Below, piece after piece: positions 9,436 through 17,718 of a stretch of 64,000 bases of DNA. Position 1 is the first letter of the stretch, and each line of letters begins with the position of its first letter. The translations under genes were made by a program, and so were the position numbers. The stretch spans positions 28,364-92,363 of the forward strand of contig NZ_JAAZWB010000090.1 of assembly GCF_012524115.1 (NCBI RefSeq). Direction: 5' to 3'. Under the pieces are notes generated by a model. That model saw only the letters and a list, made by a program, of their open reading frames with translations. It had not been told where the DNA came from and ran no database searches. Source of the stretch: Bacillus sp. RO1 (GTDB taxonomy: Bacteria; Bacillota; Bacilli; Bacillales; Bacillaceae_I).

Positions 9436-10758
9436 TTACTTAAAGATTTCTGCACCCTTGGTCTTGAAAGTTTCTAACGCTTCTTCAGGTGTCAATTCAC
9501 CGCTTAGTAAACCTTGGAATGTTGGGATGACTACCTCTGTACGGAAGCGATCATCTTTTGCTGCCAGCTCAGCACTTGTGTTTGCTGGTGGTAAAACTTT
9601 TGAAGCTAAAACTTCTGCCGCCGTTTCATTATAAGGAGCCAATGGCATTTCAAACTTGCCTTCTGCATCCTTATGAACTTGTGGCAACGCCAATGCTGCT
9701 GCTGCTTTACCAGCTTCTGCACTTGTTAGATGCTCTAAAACTTTTACGCTATTATTCAAGTGTTCTTCTTTTGCATTCTTTTGAGTGAATAACATGTATC
9801 CTTCAGATCCACCAAATGATACTTGCTCTTCCCCTTCGTTATGAGGGATTGGTAATAAAACGAAATCTACTTCTTCCCCTTCAATTTTCCCTGCTTTGAT
9901 TTCTTCATTATGAGCTGCTACTACCGGATCGAAATAAGGGATAGCGCGCCCAAAGAACATTGCTTGATGGTTGTAGAATAACTCCATACGTTTTGCAGGA
10001 TCAACTGCTGCCGTTTCTTTTGGCATAATGCCAGAATCAACTAAATTGGTGATATATTTCATAGTGTCTAAGATTTTATCGTCATTCCAAGTCGTTCCAT
10101 CCGCATTATAACGGCTTGGAAGACCATTGTTCATCGCTAAATGCACAAGCAGTTCTTCATTGTTTCCTTGGAATACAAATCCATAAGTATCTTCACCAGA
10201 GTCTTTCTTGCCAACACCTTTAGATGCTAGCTCTTCAAACTCATCCCAAGTCCAACCTTCTTGTTGAATCTTTTCATAATCAACACCAGCGGCTTCTAAC
10301 ATTTGTTTGTTGCCGCCCCATACGTGCAAGAACATGTAGACCGGTAAGCCATAAAGATTATCTTCGATTTTCATATAATCCAAAGCAACTTCATTATAAT
10401 CATCTTCAGAAACATTCAATTTGTCATTAAGGTTGACAATTAAACCGGAGTCCACATACTTACCTTGTGGTTTGCCAAAATAAACATCCGGTGGATTACC
10501 AGAGTTCAAAGCAATATCAAACTTCTGTGGACCTTCCGCCCAGCTTAGCACTTCATATTCTACTTTAATATCTTCGTTTTCTTTTTCAAATGAAGCAATT
10601 AGTTCTTCTAGCTCAGCTTCATACTCCGCATGAACAGGATATGTCCAAACTGTCACTACGTCTTTTCCATCTGATGAAGTCGATGAATTGTTGGAGCAGC
10701 CAAGAACCACGGCAGCAACAAGCAACATGACCATCATTAAACTTAAACCCCTTTTCAA
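9436..10758 (-). CDS. sugar ABC transporter substrate-binding lipoprotein
   Basis: This extracellular solute-binding protein of family 1 has 440 residues. A lipoprotein signal peptide ends in the lipobox VVLGC, so it is anchored outside by Cys21. DVVTVWTYPVHAEYEAELEELI begins the periplasmic-type fold. Located between murQ and the permease genes, it probably binds MurNAc, a GlcNAc-MurNAc disaccharide or a muropeptide, but no residue here proves the ligand. The start is TTG at 10758, eight bases from GGGGG. Confidence 0.92.
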   Translation of the reverse strand: MKRGLSLMMVMLLVAAVVLGCSNNSSTSSDGKDVVTVWTYPVHAEYEAELEELIASFEKENEDIKVEYEVLSWAEGPQKFDIALNSGNPPDVYFGKPQGKYVDSGLIVNLNDKLNVSEDDYNEVALDYMKIEDNLYGLPVYMFLHVWGGNKQMLEAAGVDYEKIQQEGWTWDEFEELASKGVGKKDSGEDTYGFVFQGNNEELLVHLAMNNGLPSRYNADGTTWNDDKILDTMKYITNLVDSGIMPKETAAVDPAKRMELFYNHQAMFFGRAIPYFDPVVAAHNEEIKAGKIEGEEVDFVLLPIPHNEGEEQVSFGGSEGYMLFTQKNAKEEHLNNSVKVLEHLTSAEAGKAAAALALPQVHKDAEGKFEMPLAPYNETAAEVLASKVLPPANTSAELAAKDDRFRTEVVIPTFQGLLSGELTPEEALETFKTKGAEIFK

Positions 10759-10782
10759 AACCCATTCCCCCTTGAAAAATTA

Positions 10783-11697
10783 TTATTTATTATAAGCCTT
10801 AATAGCCTTATAAACGAATCCATTAGCTTCTTTTAGTAACTCTGCCGCCTTGTCTTTGTCAACTTGGCAAGTGAAAATGATAATAGCGATTTTAGGATTA
10901 CCTTCTGATTGATCAAACAGTTCCCTAGCTTCTTCCAATGAGCAGCCCGTCACGTTTTGGATAATCCTTTTCGCACGGTCTACCAATTTTTTATTTAACG
11001 GTTGAACATCCACCATTAAGTTGTTATATACTTTCCCTATTTTCACCATTGAGGTGGTTGTGATCATATTCAGAACCAGCTTTTGCGTGGTACCTGCTTT
11101 CATTCTTGTAGAACCAGTGATAACTTCTGGACCAACCTCTATATTAATCTTGTAATCTGCTACTTTATTAAGAGCGGAATCCTTTGTGCAAGTGAATGAA
11201 ACCGTATTGGCACCGAGCTTTTTGGCTTCCTTTAGGGCACCTATTACATAAGGAGCTCTTCCACTCGCCGTGATGCCTATAACCACATCATGAAGCCTTA
11301 CCCCGTTATTCTGCATGTCGGATGCCCCAAGTTCTTCACTATCCTCTGCACCTTCCACTGCTTTAAAAATTGCCGATTCTCCGCCAGCAATAATCGCCTT
11401 CACCATATCAGAGGGGGTTCCAAATGTCGGAGGACACTCCGATGCATCTAGAATACCGATTCTACCGGACGTTCCTGCACCAACATAAAAGAGCCGACCT
11501 CCCATTTCAAAGGATTTCACCACTTGATCCACCACCGCAGCAATGCTTGGGATTTCCCTTTTTATATGAAGTGGTACTGTTTGGTCTTCCTCATTGATGA
11601 CTCCAAGGATTTCTTCCGTAGATTTACGGTCAATTTTCAATGTTTTCAAGTTCTGCTGTTCCGTCACTAAATCTTGTAAATTTTCTAATCCCATCAT
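10783..11697 (-). CDS. murQ: N-acetylmuramic acid 6-phosphate etherase
   Basis: MurQ cleaves the D-lactyl ether of MurNAc-6-P, giving GlcNAc-6-P and lactate. The SIS-domain protein has the family signature GAGTSGRIGILDASECPPTFG, GITASGRAPYV, and TGSTRMKAGTTQKLVLNMI. Length is about 304 residues, as usual. The start is ambiguous among several clustered codons; ATG 11697 lies seven bases from AAGGTG, with GTG 11706 and ATG 11703 as alternatives. This gene fixes the pathway of the whole operon. Confidence 0.96.
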   Translation of the reverse strand: MMGLENLQDLVTEQQNLKTLKIDRKSTEEILGVINEEDQTVPLHIKREIPSIAAVVDQVVKSFEMGGRLFYVGAGTSGRIGILDASECPPTFGTPSDMVKAIIAGGESAIFKAVEGAEDSEELGASDMQNNGVRLHDVVIGITASGRAPYVIGALKEAKKLGANTVSFTCTKDSALNKVADYKINIEVGPEVITGSTRMKAGTTQKLVLNMITTTSMVKIGKVYNNLMVDVQPLNKKLVDRAKRIIQNVTGCSLEEARELFDQSEGNPKIAIIIFTCQVDKDKAAELLKEANGFVYKAIKAYNK

Positions 11698-11725
11698 CAC
11701 CATCACCTTTTTTATGTAACTCTTA

Positions 11726-12577
11726 TTATCTGTAAATGTTATTAATTGTCTCTCTGGATTTCTTCAGGTATTCGACCGATTGCTCAAAGTCAATTGCTGC
11801 TACTGCTGTGAATAATATGTCAATTACATTCAATTGCGAGATTCTAGAAGAGGTTGCCGCACTTCGAATGGAAGATTCCATGGAAGAGATGGATAAAGAA
11901 ATATCGGCTAGCTCTTTTAGCGTGTTTGTTCCGTATTTTGTAATGGCGATTGTGACAGCTCCAGCTTTTTTGGCTTCCCTGATCGCTTCAATCGTTTGTG
12001 TTGTTTCTCCTGAGTAAGATATTCCAACTGCTACATCACCCTTGCTCATCGTTGTAGCAGAAGTTAGTTGAAGGTGAGAATCGCTGTATGCAGTGCAAAG
12101 TTTGTTTATCCGCATGAATTTCTGTTGAGCATCCTGTGCGATGAGCTGTGAGGCAGCCACTCCATAGAAGTCTATCCTACGTGCTTTATGTAACAACTCG
12201 ACTGCTTGGCTTACTTCCTCTTTATCTAGTAATTCCAATGTGTCACGTAAAGATTTAATATTATTTTCGGTAATGGTTTTCATAAATGTCGGAATATCTG
12301 CGTTATATTTAAACTCATGATATGCTTCTTGGGAGTTGGACGAGATGCTTGTAACATCTCCAGCGATGCGTAGCTTTAATTCCTTGTATCCATCCAGACC
12401 AATTTTTTTACAAAGTCTTATGATAGCAGCTTGGCTGGAATTGCTTTTATCGGCTAATTCCTTTACTGATAATGTGCAAACTTCCTCAGGGTGTTCAAGT
12501 ATAAAAGTAGCGGCATTTCTCTCCGCCGGATTAATTGTTGATAATGCTTCACGTAACCGTAATAATCCACCATTCAT
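11726..12577 (-). CDS. murR: MurR/RpiR family transcriptional regulator
   Basis: The N-terminal RpiR helix-turn-helix domain occupies residues 1-77 (core SNSSQAAIIRLCKKIGLDGYKELK). A SIS sugar-phosphate-sensing domain covers about 120-260 (GVAASQLIAQDAQQKF, GISYSGETTQTIEA). In related systems MurR senses MurNAc-6-P. It is the second gene of the operon it presumably controls, six bases after the kinase gene. Its likely DNA site is the palindrome at 13654-13670. Confidence 0.9.
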   Translation of the reverse strand: MNGGLLRLREALSTINPAERNAATFILEHPEEVCTLSVKELADKSNSSQAAIIRLCKKIGLDGYKELKLRIAGDVTSISSNSQEAYHEFKYNADIPTFMKTITENNIKSLRDTLELLDKEEVSQAVELLHKARRIDFYGVAASQLIAQDAQQKFMRINKLCTAYSDSHLQLTSATTMSKGDVAVGISYSGETTQTIEAIREAKKAGAVTIAITKYGTNTLKELADISLSISSMESSIRSAATSSRISQLNVIDILFTAVAAIDFEQSVEYLKKSRETINNIYR

Positions 12578-12583
12578 TTTCTA

Positions 12584-13579
12584 TCATCCTTTTTCATCCG
12601 TTTTCATCCATGTTGTTAACTCTGCTTCTAACCTTTTAATAAAGATTGGAGTGATGTCTTTTCCCGTTTCCTTATGAGCAGCATAGATAGCACCTGCCAC
12701 AGGATGTTGGGCTGCCAGCTTGAAAGAAAACGGCGAACTCTCTTTCCAACCTTTTTCTTGCAAATAAGTTATAATCTCTTTGGCATGTTGATTAATTCCG
12801 CCAGTTAAGACGATAGGAATTTGTTTGTGGTCGTCTTCGTGCTCATATAACTTATGAAATAGTAAAGTAATATCCTTCAACATGGAATCTGCTGCTTCAT
12901 GTAGAAATTCGATAGCTCTTTCATCACCAGTGTTAGAAAGCTCTATTACGACTTTAGCAATGGAGGCCACTCGGTCCCGGCTTTTCCCCACCTCATACAT
13001 GTTGGGTATCAGCTCTGGTACTGTTTTTACATCAAATTCTTTGAGGATAAGAGTTGCCATCTTTCCAGGTGTCTCACCACGATCGAATTCGGAAAAAATA
13101 TACTCTAATGCTTTTTTTCCTAATGCAAATCCACTATACCGATCGCCAATCAGGAACCCCCAGCCACCTACGCGGTCACGTTTAAGCTTGTCATTAATTC
13201 CAAACGCCACCGACCCTGTTCCACTTATGCAAACAATCCCTGGATCTCCTTTTGTTTCCGAATAAAGTGCTGTCAAAGCATCATTATCAACGAAAATATT
13301 GACATAAGGACCTGTGAATTCTCTCAACAACTTGAGAAACCACTCTTTTTTCCCGCCACTTTCGACGCCAGATATGCCGGCAAATACCACATCTTCTTCT
13401 GTAAGCGCTTTCTCCTTTGTTAATACAGAAAACAACTCACTGATTTCTTGACGAACTGTTTCTTCGGACGAACTATTTGGGTTAGAAGGACCTACCGTTT
13501 TTAATGCAAGGATCTTTCCATCCTCATCTACAGCCACTCCGGTAGTTTTGGTGCCTCCCCCATCAATGCCTATAATCAT
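12584..13579 (-). CDS. BadF/BadG-family amino sugar kinase (MurNAc/GlcNAc kinase)
   Basis: This ASKHA-fold kinase has MIIGIDGGGTKTTGVAVDEDG (phosphate 1), FVDNDALTALY, GIVCISGTGSVAFGI (phosphate 2) and GGWGFLIGDRYSGFALGKKAL, as in the NagK/MurK group. Clostridial MurK phosphorylates MurNAc and GlcNAc. An ABC importer delivers unphosphorylated sugar, so a kinase is required before MurQ, and this first gene of the operon fills that step. Exact substrate preference is inferred. Start ATG 13579 has TTAGGGGAT upstream. Confidence 0.88.
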   Translation of the reverse strand: MIIGIDGGGTKTTGVAVDEDGKILALKTVGPSNPNSSSEETVRQEISELFSVLTKEKALTEEDVVFAGISGVESGGKKEWFLKLLREFTGPYVNIFVDNDALTALYSETKGDPGIVCISGTGSVAFGINDKLKRDRVGGWGFLIGDRYSGFALGKKALEYIFSEFDRGETPGKMATLILKEFDVKTVPELIPNMYEVGKSRDRVASIAKVVIELSNTGDERAIEFLHEAADSMLKDITLLFHKLYEHEDDHKQIPIVLTGGINQHAKEIITYLQEKGWKESSPFSFKLAAQHPVAGAIYAAHKETGKDITPIFIKRLEAELTTWMKTDEKG

Positions 13580-13609
13580 TGTTTATCCCCTAACACTTTA
13601 ATTAATTTA

Positions 13610-13638
13610 AGTATAAATTTTCTGATATTTAGTGTCAA
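13610..13638 (-). promoter_or_regulatory. sigma-A promoter of the amino sugar operon
   Basis: On the minus strand, TTGACA (13638-13633) and TATACT (13615-13610) are separated by exactly 17 bp. Transcription would begin around 13603, leaving a leader of about 24 bases before the kinase ATG. Confidence 0.85.
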
Positions 13639-13653
13639 CGATTATTTTTAAAA

Positions 13654-13670
13654 TTGAAATTTAATTTCAA
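13654..13670. promoter_or_regulatory. 17-bp palindromic operator candidate for MurR
   Basis: TTGAAATT-T-AATTTCAA is a perfect 8+1+8 palindrome lying 15 bp upstream of the -35 box. It resembles the TGAAAT/ATTTCA palindromes used by RpiR/MurR regulators. Its location upstream of -35 allows either repression by looping or bending, or activation. Confidence 0.7.
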
Positions 13671-13680
13671 AAATGGTTCT

Positions 13681-13706
13681 AAAAAGACCACTTGGGGTAG
13701 TGGTCT
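13681..13706 (-). terminator. terminator between the 251-residue gene and the salvage operon
   Basis: AGACCACT (13685-13692) pairs with AGTGGTCT (13699-13706); the minus strand continues into TTTTT. It stops readthrough of the upstream minus-strand genes just before the MurR palindrome. Confidence 0.75.
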
Positions 13707-13750
13707 ACAAACCTATAAACTATTAACCATTTTGGTTATAACATGTATCG

Positions 13751-13895
13751 GTTGATCTTCGTTCCAGGCGCTTCGCTTTCCGCGGGCGGTCCGGGAGTCT
13801 CCCGCAGGACAAGGAAGGCTACGGCAGCGACTCATCGCACGAAGAAAATGCGTTAGCATTTTCGAGGAGTCTGCGCGCCTTCCACTCCGATCAAC
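13751..13895. repeat. dispersed TIR repeat, copy 1 (divergent)
   Basis: The copy is bounded by GTTGATC and GATCAAC. Inside it carries CTTCGCTTTCC, GGACAAGGAAGGCT and the hairpin GAAAATGC/GCATTTTC shared with the other long copies at 25573, 40792 and 60564. Sequence between the shared blocks is diverged. It fills most of the gap between the operon terminator region and the next gene. Confidence 0.7.
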
Positions 13896-13909
13896 AAGGT
13901 TGCCCCATA

Positions 13910-14665
13910 TTACTTTAGAATAAAGACTATATAATCATATTCATCAATCCTAGTCTCCAAATCTACTTCTATACATTCCAACTTATCATTGGACATTAAT
14001 ACATCGAATAGTTGTTTACTTCCTCCGAAAATCGTGAAATCAAGGTCATAGTCGGTGGACAGGCACCAGCTGCGATCTTCGGGCCACCAATATGTAGGGG
14101 ATGCTAGGCCGTCCATTTCCCCCTTGTTGTAAATAGTAAATATATCGTTGAGTTTGCCTGTATACAGATGCCCGTTTTCCACATCATCTTCGGGGATCCT
14201 GCCAATTAGTTTCAGGATATGATAAAAGAAATAACATGTTTTATTTTTCGTGAAGGGTGCCAATACCTTGGTTATTTCTTTTAGTACATCCAGATTGATA
14301 CAACCTTCATCAGGATAAATTAAATACCTTGGACAGCCGCCAAGCTTTTTGGCAATTGCCTTACTGCTAATCTTGTTGTCATATGAGATATCGTACTTTG
14401 TAGCGAGCTCCTTTAGGGTTATCCCTTCACCAAGGTCCATTTCTATTTCATGGAGTGGATGAAGCTGACTCCAGAAAAGTGTCTCATCTTGGATACTTTG
14501 GTCTCGATAAAAGGTCGAATTCATGATTTTGCAATAGTGGGTATAGCCATTCGGAATCAGATTGCCGACTCTGCCTCCATTCCAATTTTCAAAATCAACA
14601 CTTACTATATTTTCTTCTATCCACTCATATGCTGTTAAAACATTTAATTTATTGATCAGTTTCAT
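13910..14665 (-). CDS. hypothetical protein, 251 residues
   Basis: I do not recognise a family. The protein is soluble with no signal peptide or TM segment, is rich in aromatic residues and ends in an acidic, beta-like region (LETRIDEYDYIVFILK). A short segment ITLKELATKYDISYDNKISSKAIAKKLGG looks like a helix-turn-helix or helical hairpin. GAGGAG abuts the ATG directly, an unusually short spacing, so the true start is uncertain. It lies nine bases after map and may be co-transcribed with it. Confidence 0.6.
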   Translation of the reverse strand: MKLINKLNVLTAYEWIEENIVSVDFENWNGGRVGNLIPNGYTHYCKIMNSTFYRDQSIQDETLFWSQLHPLHEIEMDLGEGITLKELATKYDISYDNKISSKAIAKKLGGCPRYLIYPDEGCINLDVLKEITKVLAPFTKNKTCYFFYHILKLIGRIPEDDVENGHLYTGKLNDIFTIYNKGEMDGLASPTYWWPEDRSWCLSTDYDLDFTIFGGSKQLFDVLMSNDKLECIEVDLETRIDEYDYIVFILK

Positions 14666-14674
14666 CTCCTCTTT

Positions 14675-15421
14675 CTATTGCTCTGTCAAAATAACCGGCC
14701 CATTTGTTGTGATGGCGATAGTATGTTCATATTGTGCAGAAAGTTTTCCGTCCACTGTCCTCGCCGTCCATCGATTATCATCCATCTTACTTTGCCAGGT
14801 GCCTTCGTTAACCATCGGTTCAATGGTGATGACCATTCCTTCCTTTAGACGAACGCCACGCCCCGGAGACCCAAAGTGGAAAACTTGCGGCTCTTCATGA
14901 ATGTTTTTGCCAATGCCGTGTCCGGTAAAATCACGAACAACCGAATATCCTTCTGCCTCAACATATGTTTGAATGGCATGACCGATATCACCCAGTCGGT
15001 TTCCAATTATGGCCTGTTCTATTCCTAGATATAAGGATTTTTTTGTTACATCCATCAGTTTTTGTGCTGCATCACTTACCTCACCAACTGCATAGGTCCA
15101 GGCCGAATCAGCGAGTGCTCCATGGAGATTCACTACCATGTCAATCGTGACAAGATCTCCTTTTTTTAGACGTGTCTCCCTAGGGAACCCATGACATATC
15201 TCATCATTAATGGATGCACAAGTAGCATATTGGTATCCCCTGTAACCGTATTGTTCCGATTTGGCACCATTCTTTTTTAAAAAGGCGTCCACATATTTAT
15301 CAATTTCCATGGTGGTTATTCCCGGTTTAATCATTTTCGCCAAGCGTCTGTGACAGGCCGCCAAAAGTTTCCCCGCTTTTGCCATTGCTTCTATTTCCCG
15401 CGTAGATTTTAGAATTATCAT
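14675..15421 (-). CDS. map: methionine aminopeptidase, type I
   Basis: The enzyme removes N-terminal Met from nascent proteins using two metal ions. Metal ligands are visible: D in TIDMVVNLHG, D in ADSAWTY, H in FTGHGIGKNIHEEP, E in TIEPMV and E in YEHTI. At 248 residues it is the short type I form. It is not in a ribosomal-protein or adk-secY context, so it is likely a second, non-housekeeping paralogue such as YflG. Confidence 0.94.
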   Translation of the reverse strand: MIILKSTREIEAMAKAGKLLAACHRRLAKMIKPGITTMEIDKYVDAFLKKNGAKSEQYGYRGYQYATCASINDEICHGFPRETRLKKGDLVTIDMVVNLHGALADSAWTYAVGEVSDAAQKLMDVTKKSLYLGIEQAIIGNRLGDIGHAIQTYVEAEGYSVVRDFTGHGIGKNIHEEPQVFHFGSPGRGVRLKEGMVITIEPMVNEGTWQSKMDDNRWTARTVDGKLSAQYEHTIAITTNGPVILTEQ

Positions 15422-15562
15422 TGTGTTTGCACCCTTGTCTGTTTGTATTCTATTTATTATAAAATTTTTCCTTTTTTATGCTGGTAGTTAGTTTATGAAA
15501 ATACTGACGGTAGAGTGTTTGGTGGGGGTTTTGGTGCCATATATTTGTTTCGAAAGTCTAAA

Positions 15563-15784
15563 TGTCCGAAGATTTAGGATTTTTGACCGAAGTTTCCGCG
15601 ATTTTGACCAAAGATTTGACGAAGTTGACCGAAGATTGACGTTAAATGACCGAACAAAATTATTGAGTGTCCAAAGGAGGAGAAAAATTGACCGTACCCC
15701 ACCCTCAATTGTCCGAACCTCCTGTTGAAATACGAGAAAAGTGTCAAAACCAAGGTACAAAATGACCGAACACATTTTGAAGTG
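15563..15784. repeat. array of 9-bp motifs phased at 21 bp
   Basis: Ten copies of a TG(A/T)CC(G/A)AA(G/C)-like core begin at 15563, 15584, 15605, 15626, 15647, 15668, 15689, 15710, 15742 and 15763. Every step is exactly 21 bp except one of 32. The 12 bp between cores differ in each unit. The array lies in the 531-base gap upstream of map. I see no convincing gene in this gap. Confidence 0.85.
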
Positions 15785-15910
15785 GATAAAAGCATTTGTT
15801 TTTGCTTATTTCGTGCAAATTTAGCCCCATTTTTTAAGATCCATCCTTAATAAGAAAGACCAATTACCTAAAACCATTTCTAGTAAGGGCACCCCTAATC
15901 CCACAACCTA

Positions 15911-15943
15911 AAAAAGCACCATCCAACTCAATGGACAGTGCTT
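15911..15943 (-). terminator. terminator of the OsmC-family gene
   Basis: AAGCAC (15914-15919) pairs with GTGCTT (15938-15943), with inner TCCA/TGGA pairing. The minus strand then runs into T residues. It lies 10 bases beyond the stop codon. Confidence 0.65.
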
Positions 15944-15952
15944 CAAAATATA

Positions 15953-16333
15953 TCAAACCAATTCAAATGACTCTTCAACTTCAATGCTGCCCTTAACAGA
16001 TTGGACCATTGGACAGTTCTTGCTGGCAAGCTCGATGGCAGATTCGATTTTACTTTCTACCAAGTCTTTTCCTTTAATTTTGTAATGAATATGTATTTTC
16101 TCAATTCGGTTCGCTTCTTTTTCATTACGTGTAACATCTGCATTAATTGTGATATCCTCAATTTCCATGCGCTTCTTCTTTAGGATGCTCTTTAGAACGC
16201 CGCCACTGCAAACTGCGATGGAAGATACCATCAACTGATACGGACGGAAACCGTATTGCTCATCTCCGGCAACATGTAACTCTCCATATTCTAGGTTCGT
16301 CTTAAATCCAACATCTCTCATTTTGAATTCCAT
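15953..16333 (-). CDS. OsmC family protein
   Basis: OsmC/Ohr-fold proteins are small thiol peroxidases or related. The 126-residue protein contains the two expected cysteines, one in SIAVCSGGVL and one in ASKNCPMVQSVKG, and the family start GFKTNLEYGELHVAGDEQYGFRPYQLMV. It is cytoplasmic. The start has AAGGAGATGACAGCCAA before ATG. It is a single gene with its own terminator. Substrate (organic hydroperoxide or other) is not determinable here. Confidence 0.88.
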   Translation of the reverse strand: MEFKMRDVGFKTNLEYGELHVAGDEQYGFRPYQLMVSSIAVCSGGVLKSILKKKRMEIEDITINADVTRNEKEANRIEKIHIHYKIKGKDLVESKIESAIELASKNCPMVQSVKGSIEVEESFELV

Positions 16334-16482
16334 TTGGCTGTCATCTCCTTCTTTCTATAGAATAGCAAATCGGCAAATAATCCTGCCAGTTTTTTGTTTG
16401 CTACGTATTATCCATTCCAATATCATCACAAGTTATGTAAAATTAGGGTTGGTAAAAATACTAAATTTCGAGGTCGCATCTT

Positions 16483-17646
16483 ATGAATCGTTTCCGTTTT
16501 TGGATACTTGTATCCATTGTAGCAGTTTCCGGCTTTAGCCAAGGAATGCTGCTACCTTTAATTGCTGTCATATTTGAAAATAGTGGCGTCTCCTCCACAT
16601 TGAATGGATTGAACGCTACTGCCTTATATATCGGAATATTACTTGCATCCCCTTTTATGGAACAACCTTTACGTAAATACGGCTATCGTCCAGTAATATT
16701 GGTCGGCGGATTTCTAGTTGTTGTATCTCTTGCCCTTTTTCCATTATGGCAGAGCTTTTGGTTCTGGTTTATTTTACGGTTGTTAATCGGGATAGGGGAC
16801 CATGCCTTGCACTTTGCAACACAAACGTGGATAACATCCTTCTCTGCTGAAAATGTACGCGGCCGAAATATTTCTTTATACGGGGTGTTTTTTGGGATAG
16901 GCTTTGCAACTGGACCATTAATGACTCCACTGGTTGAAATTAATCAGGCCCTACCTTTTATCGTTTCCTCCATTCTTTGTTTGATAGGTTGGTTGTTCTT
17001 ATTCTTCTTGAAAAATGAGCACCCGGAACAAGAACTTGGAGTGAATTCCTTCTTCGAGACCATCAAGCGTTTTCGTAAAGCCTGGAAATACGGCTGGATT
17101 GCTTTCCTGCCCCCTCTAGGCTATGGCTTCTTGGAAGCTTCTTTGAACGGAAGCTTCCCTATATATGCTTTGCGAACTGGAATTGAGGTTCGAAGTGTTT
17201 CTGTATTACTTGCTTCCTTTGCTATCGGAGGAATCGTTTTCCAGCTGCCCCTTGGTATATTGAGCGACAAATTTGGTCGTCGGAATATCTTACTGGTTAT
17301 TCTTTCCCTTGGATGCTTAAGTTTTGTGACCGCAAGTTTTCTAGAAGGTACATTTATTGCATTGGCAGTATGCATCTTCATTGCAGGAATGCTTGTGGGA
17401 TCTACCTTCTCGCTCGGTATCAGCTACATGACAGACCTTATGCCAAAAAACTTGCTCCCTACTGGTAACCTTATGTGTGGCATTGCTTTTAGTATTGGGA
17501 GTCTGGGCGGGCCATTCTTTGGAGGACTTTTTATTCAATACTTTTCTGACGTCAGCTTTTTCCACATCATCAGCTTTTTGCTGTTTGTGATATTTCTGTT
17601 AACGTACACTTTTGGCGAACGCGGATTAGTTGCGGTGAAAGGATAG
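16483..17646 (+). CDS. MFS transporter
   Basis: This integral membrane protein of 387 residues has about 12 hydrophobic segments. The loop 2-3 motif region is LRKYGYRPVILVGG and the loop 8-9 repeat is GILSDKFGRRNILL, both characteristic of the major facilitator superfamily. Its efflux substrate is unknown. It is divergent from the OsmC gene and ends at a strong terminator. GAGGTCGCATCTT precedes the ATG. Confidence 0.9.
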   Translation: MNRFRFWILVSIVAVSGFSQGMLLPLIAVIFENSGVSSTLNGLNATALYIGILLASPFMEQPLRKYGYRPVILVGGFLVVVSLALFPLWQSFWFWFILRLLIGIGDHALHFATQTWITSFSAENVRGRNISLYGVFFGIGFATGPLMTPLVEINQALPFIVSSILCLIGWLFLFFLKNEHPEQELGVNSFFETIKRFRKAWKYGWIAFLPPLGYGFLEASLNGSFPIYALRTGIEVRSVSVLLASFAIGGIVFQLPLGILSDKFGRRNILLVILSLGCLSFVTASFLEGTFIALAVCIFIAGMLVGSTFSLGISYMTDLMPKNLLPTGNLMCGIAFSIGSLGGPFFGGLFIQYFSDVSFFHIISFLLFVIFLLTYTFGERGLVAVKG

Positions 17647-17664
17647 TGCAACAATATATGAAAG

Positions 17665-17696
17665 AAGCGTATCCCATACGGAATACGCTTTTTTCT
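17665..17696 (+). terminator. terminator of the MFS gene
   Basis: AAGCGTAT (17665-17672) pairs with ATACGCTT (17683-17690) and is followed by TTTTCTTT on the plus strand. Confidence 0.8.
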
Positions 17697-17718
17697 TTAT
17701 TGTTTATCCAAAGATTTT

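Noticed and set aside
8454..9455. Longer permease start at 9455
   Set aside because: It would overlap the binding-protein gene and the intercistronic hairpin, while ATG 9374 has an ideal AAGGAGG site.
15488..15795. Overlapping open frames on both strands encoding heptad-like peptides
   Set aside because: They arise from the 21-bp periodic array, which repeats in every frame. None has a ribosome binding site, and several overlapping frames are open at once.
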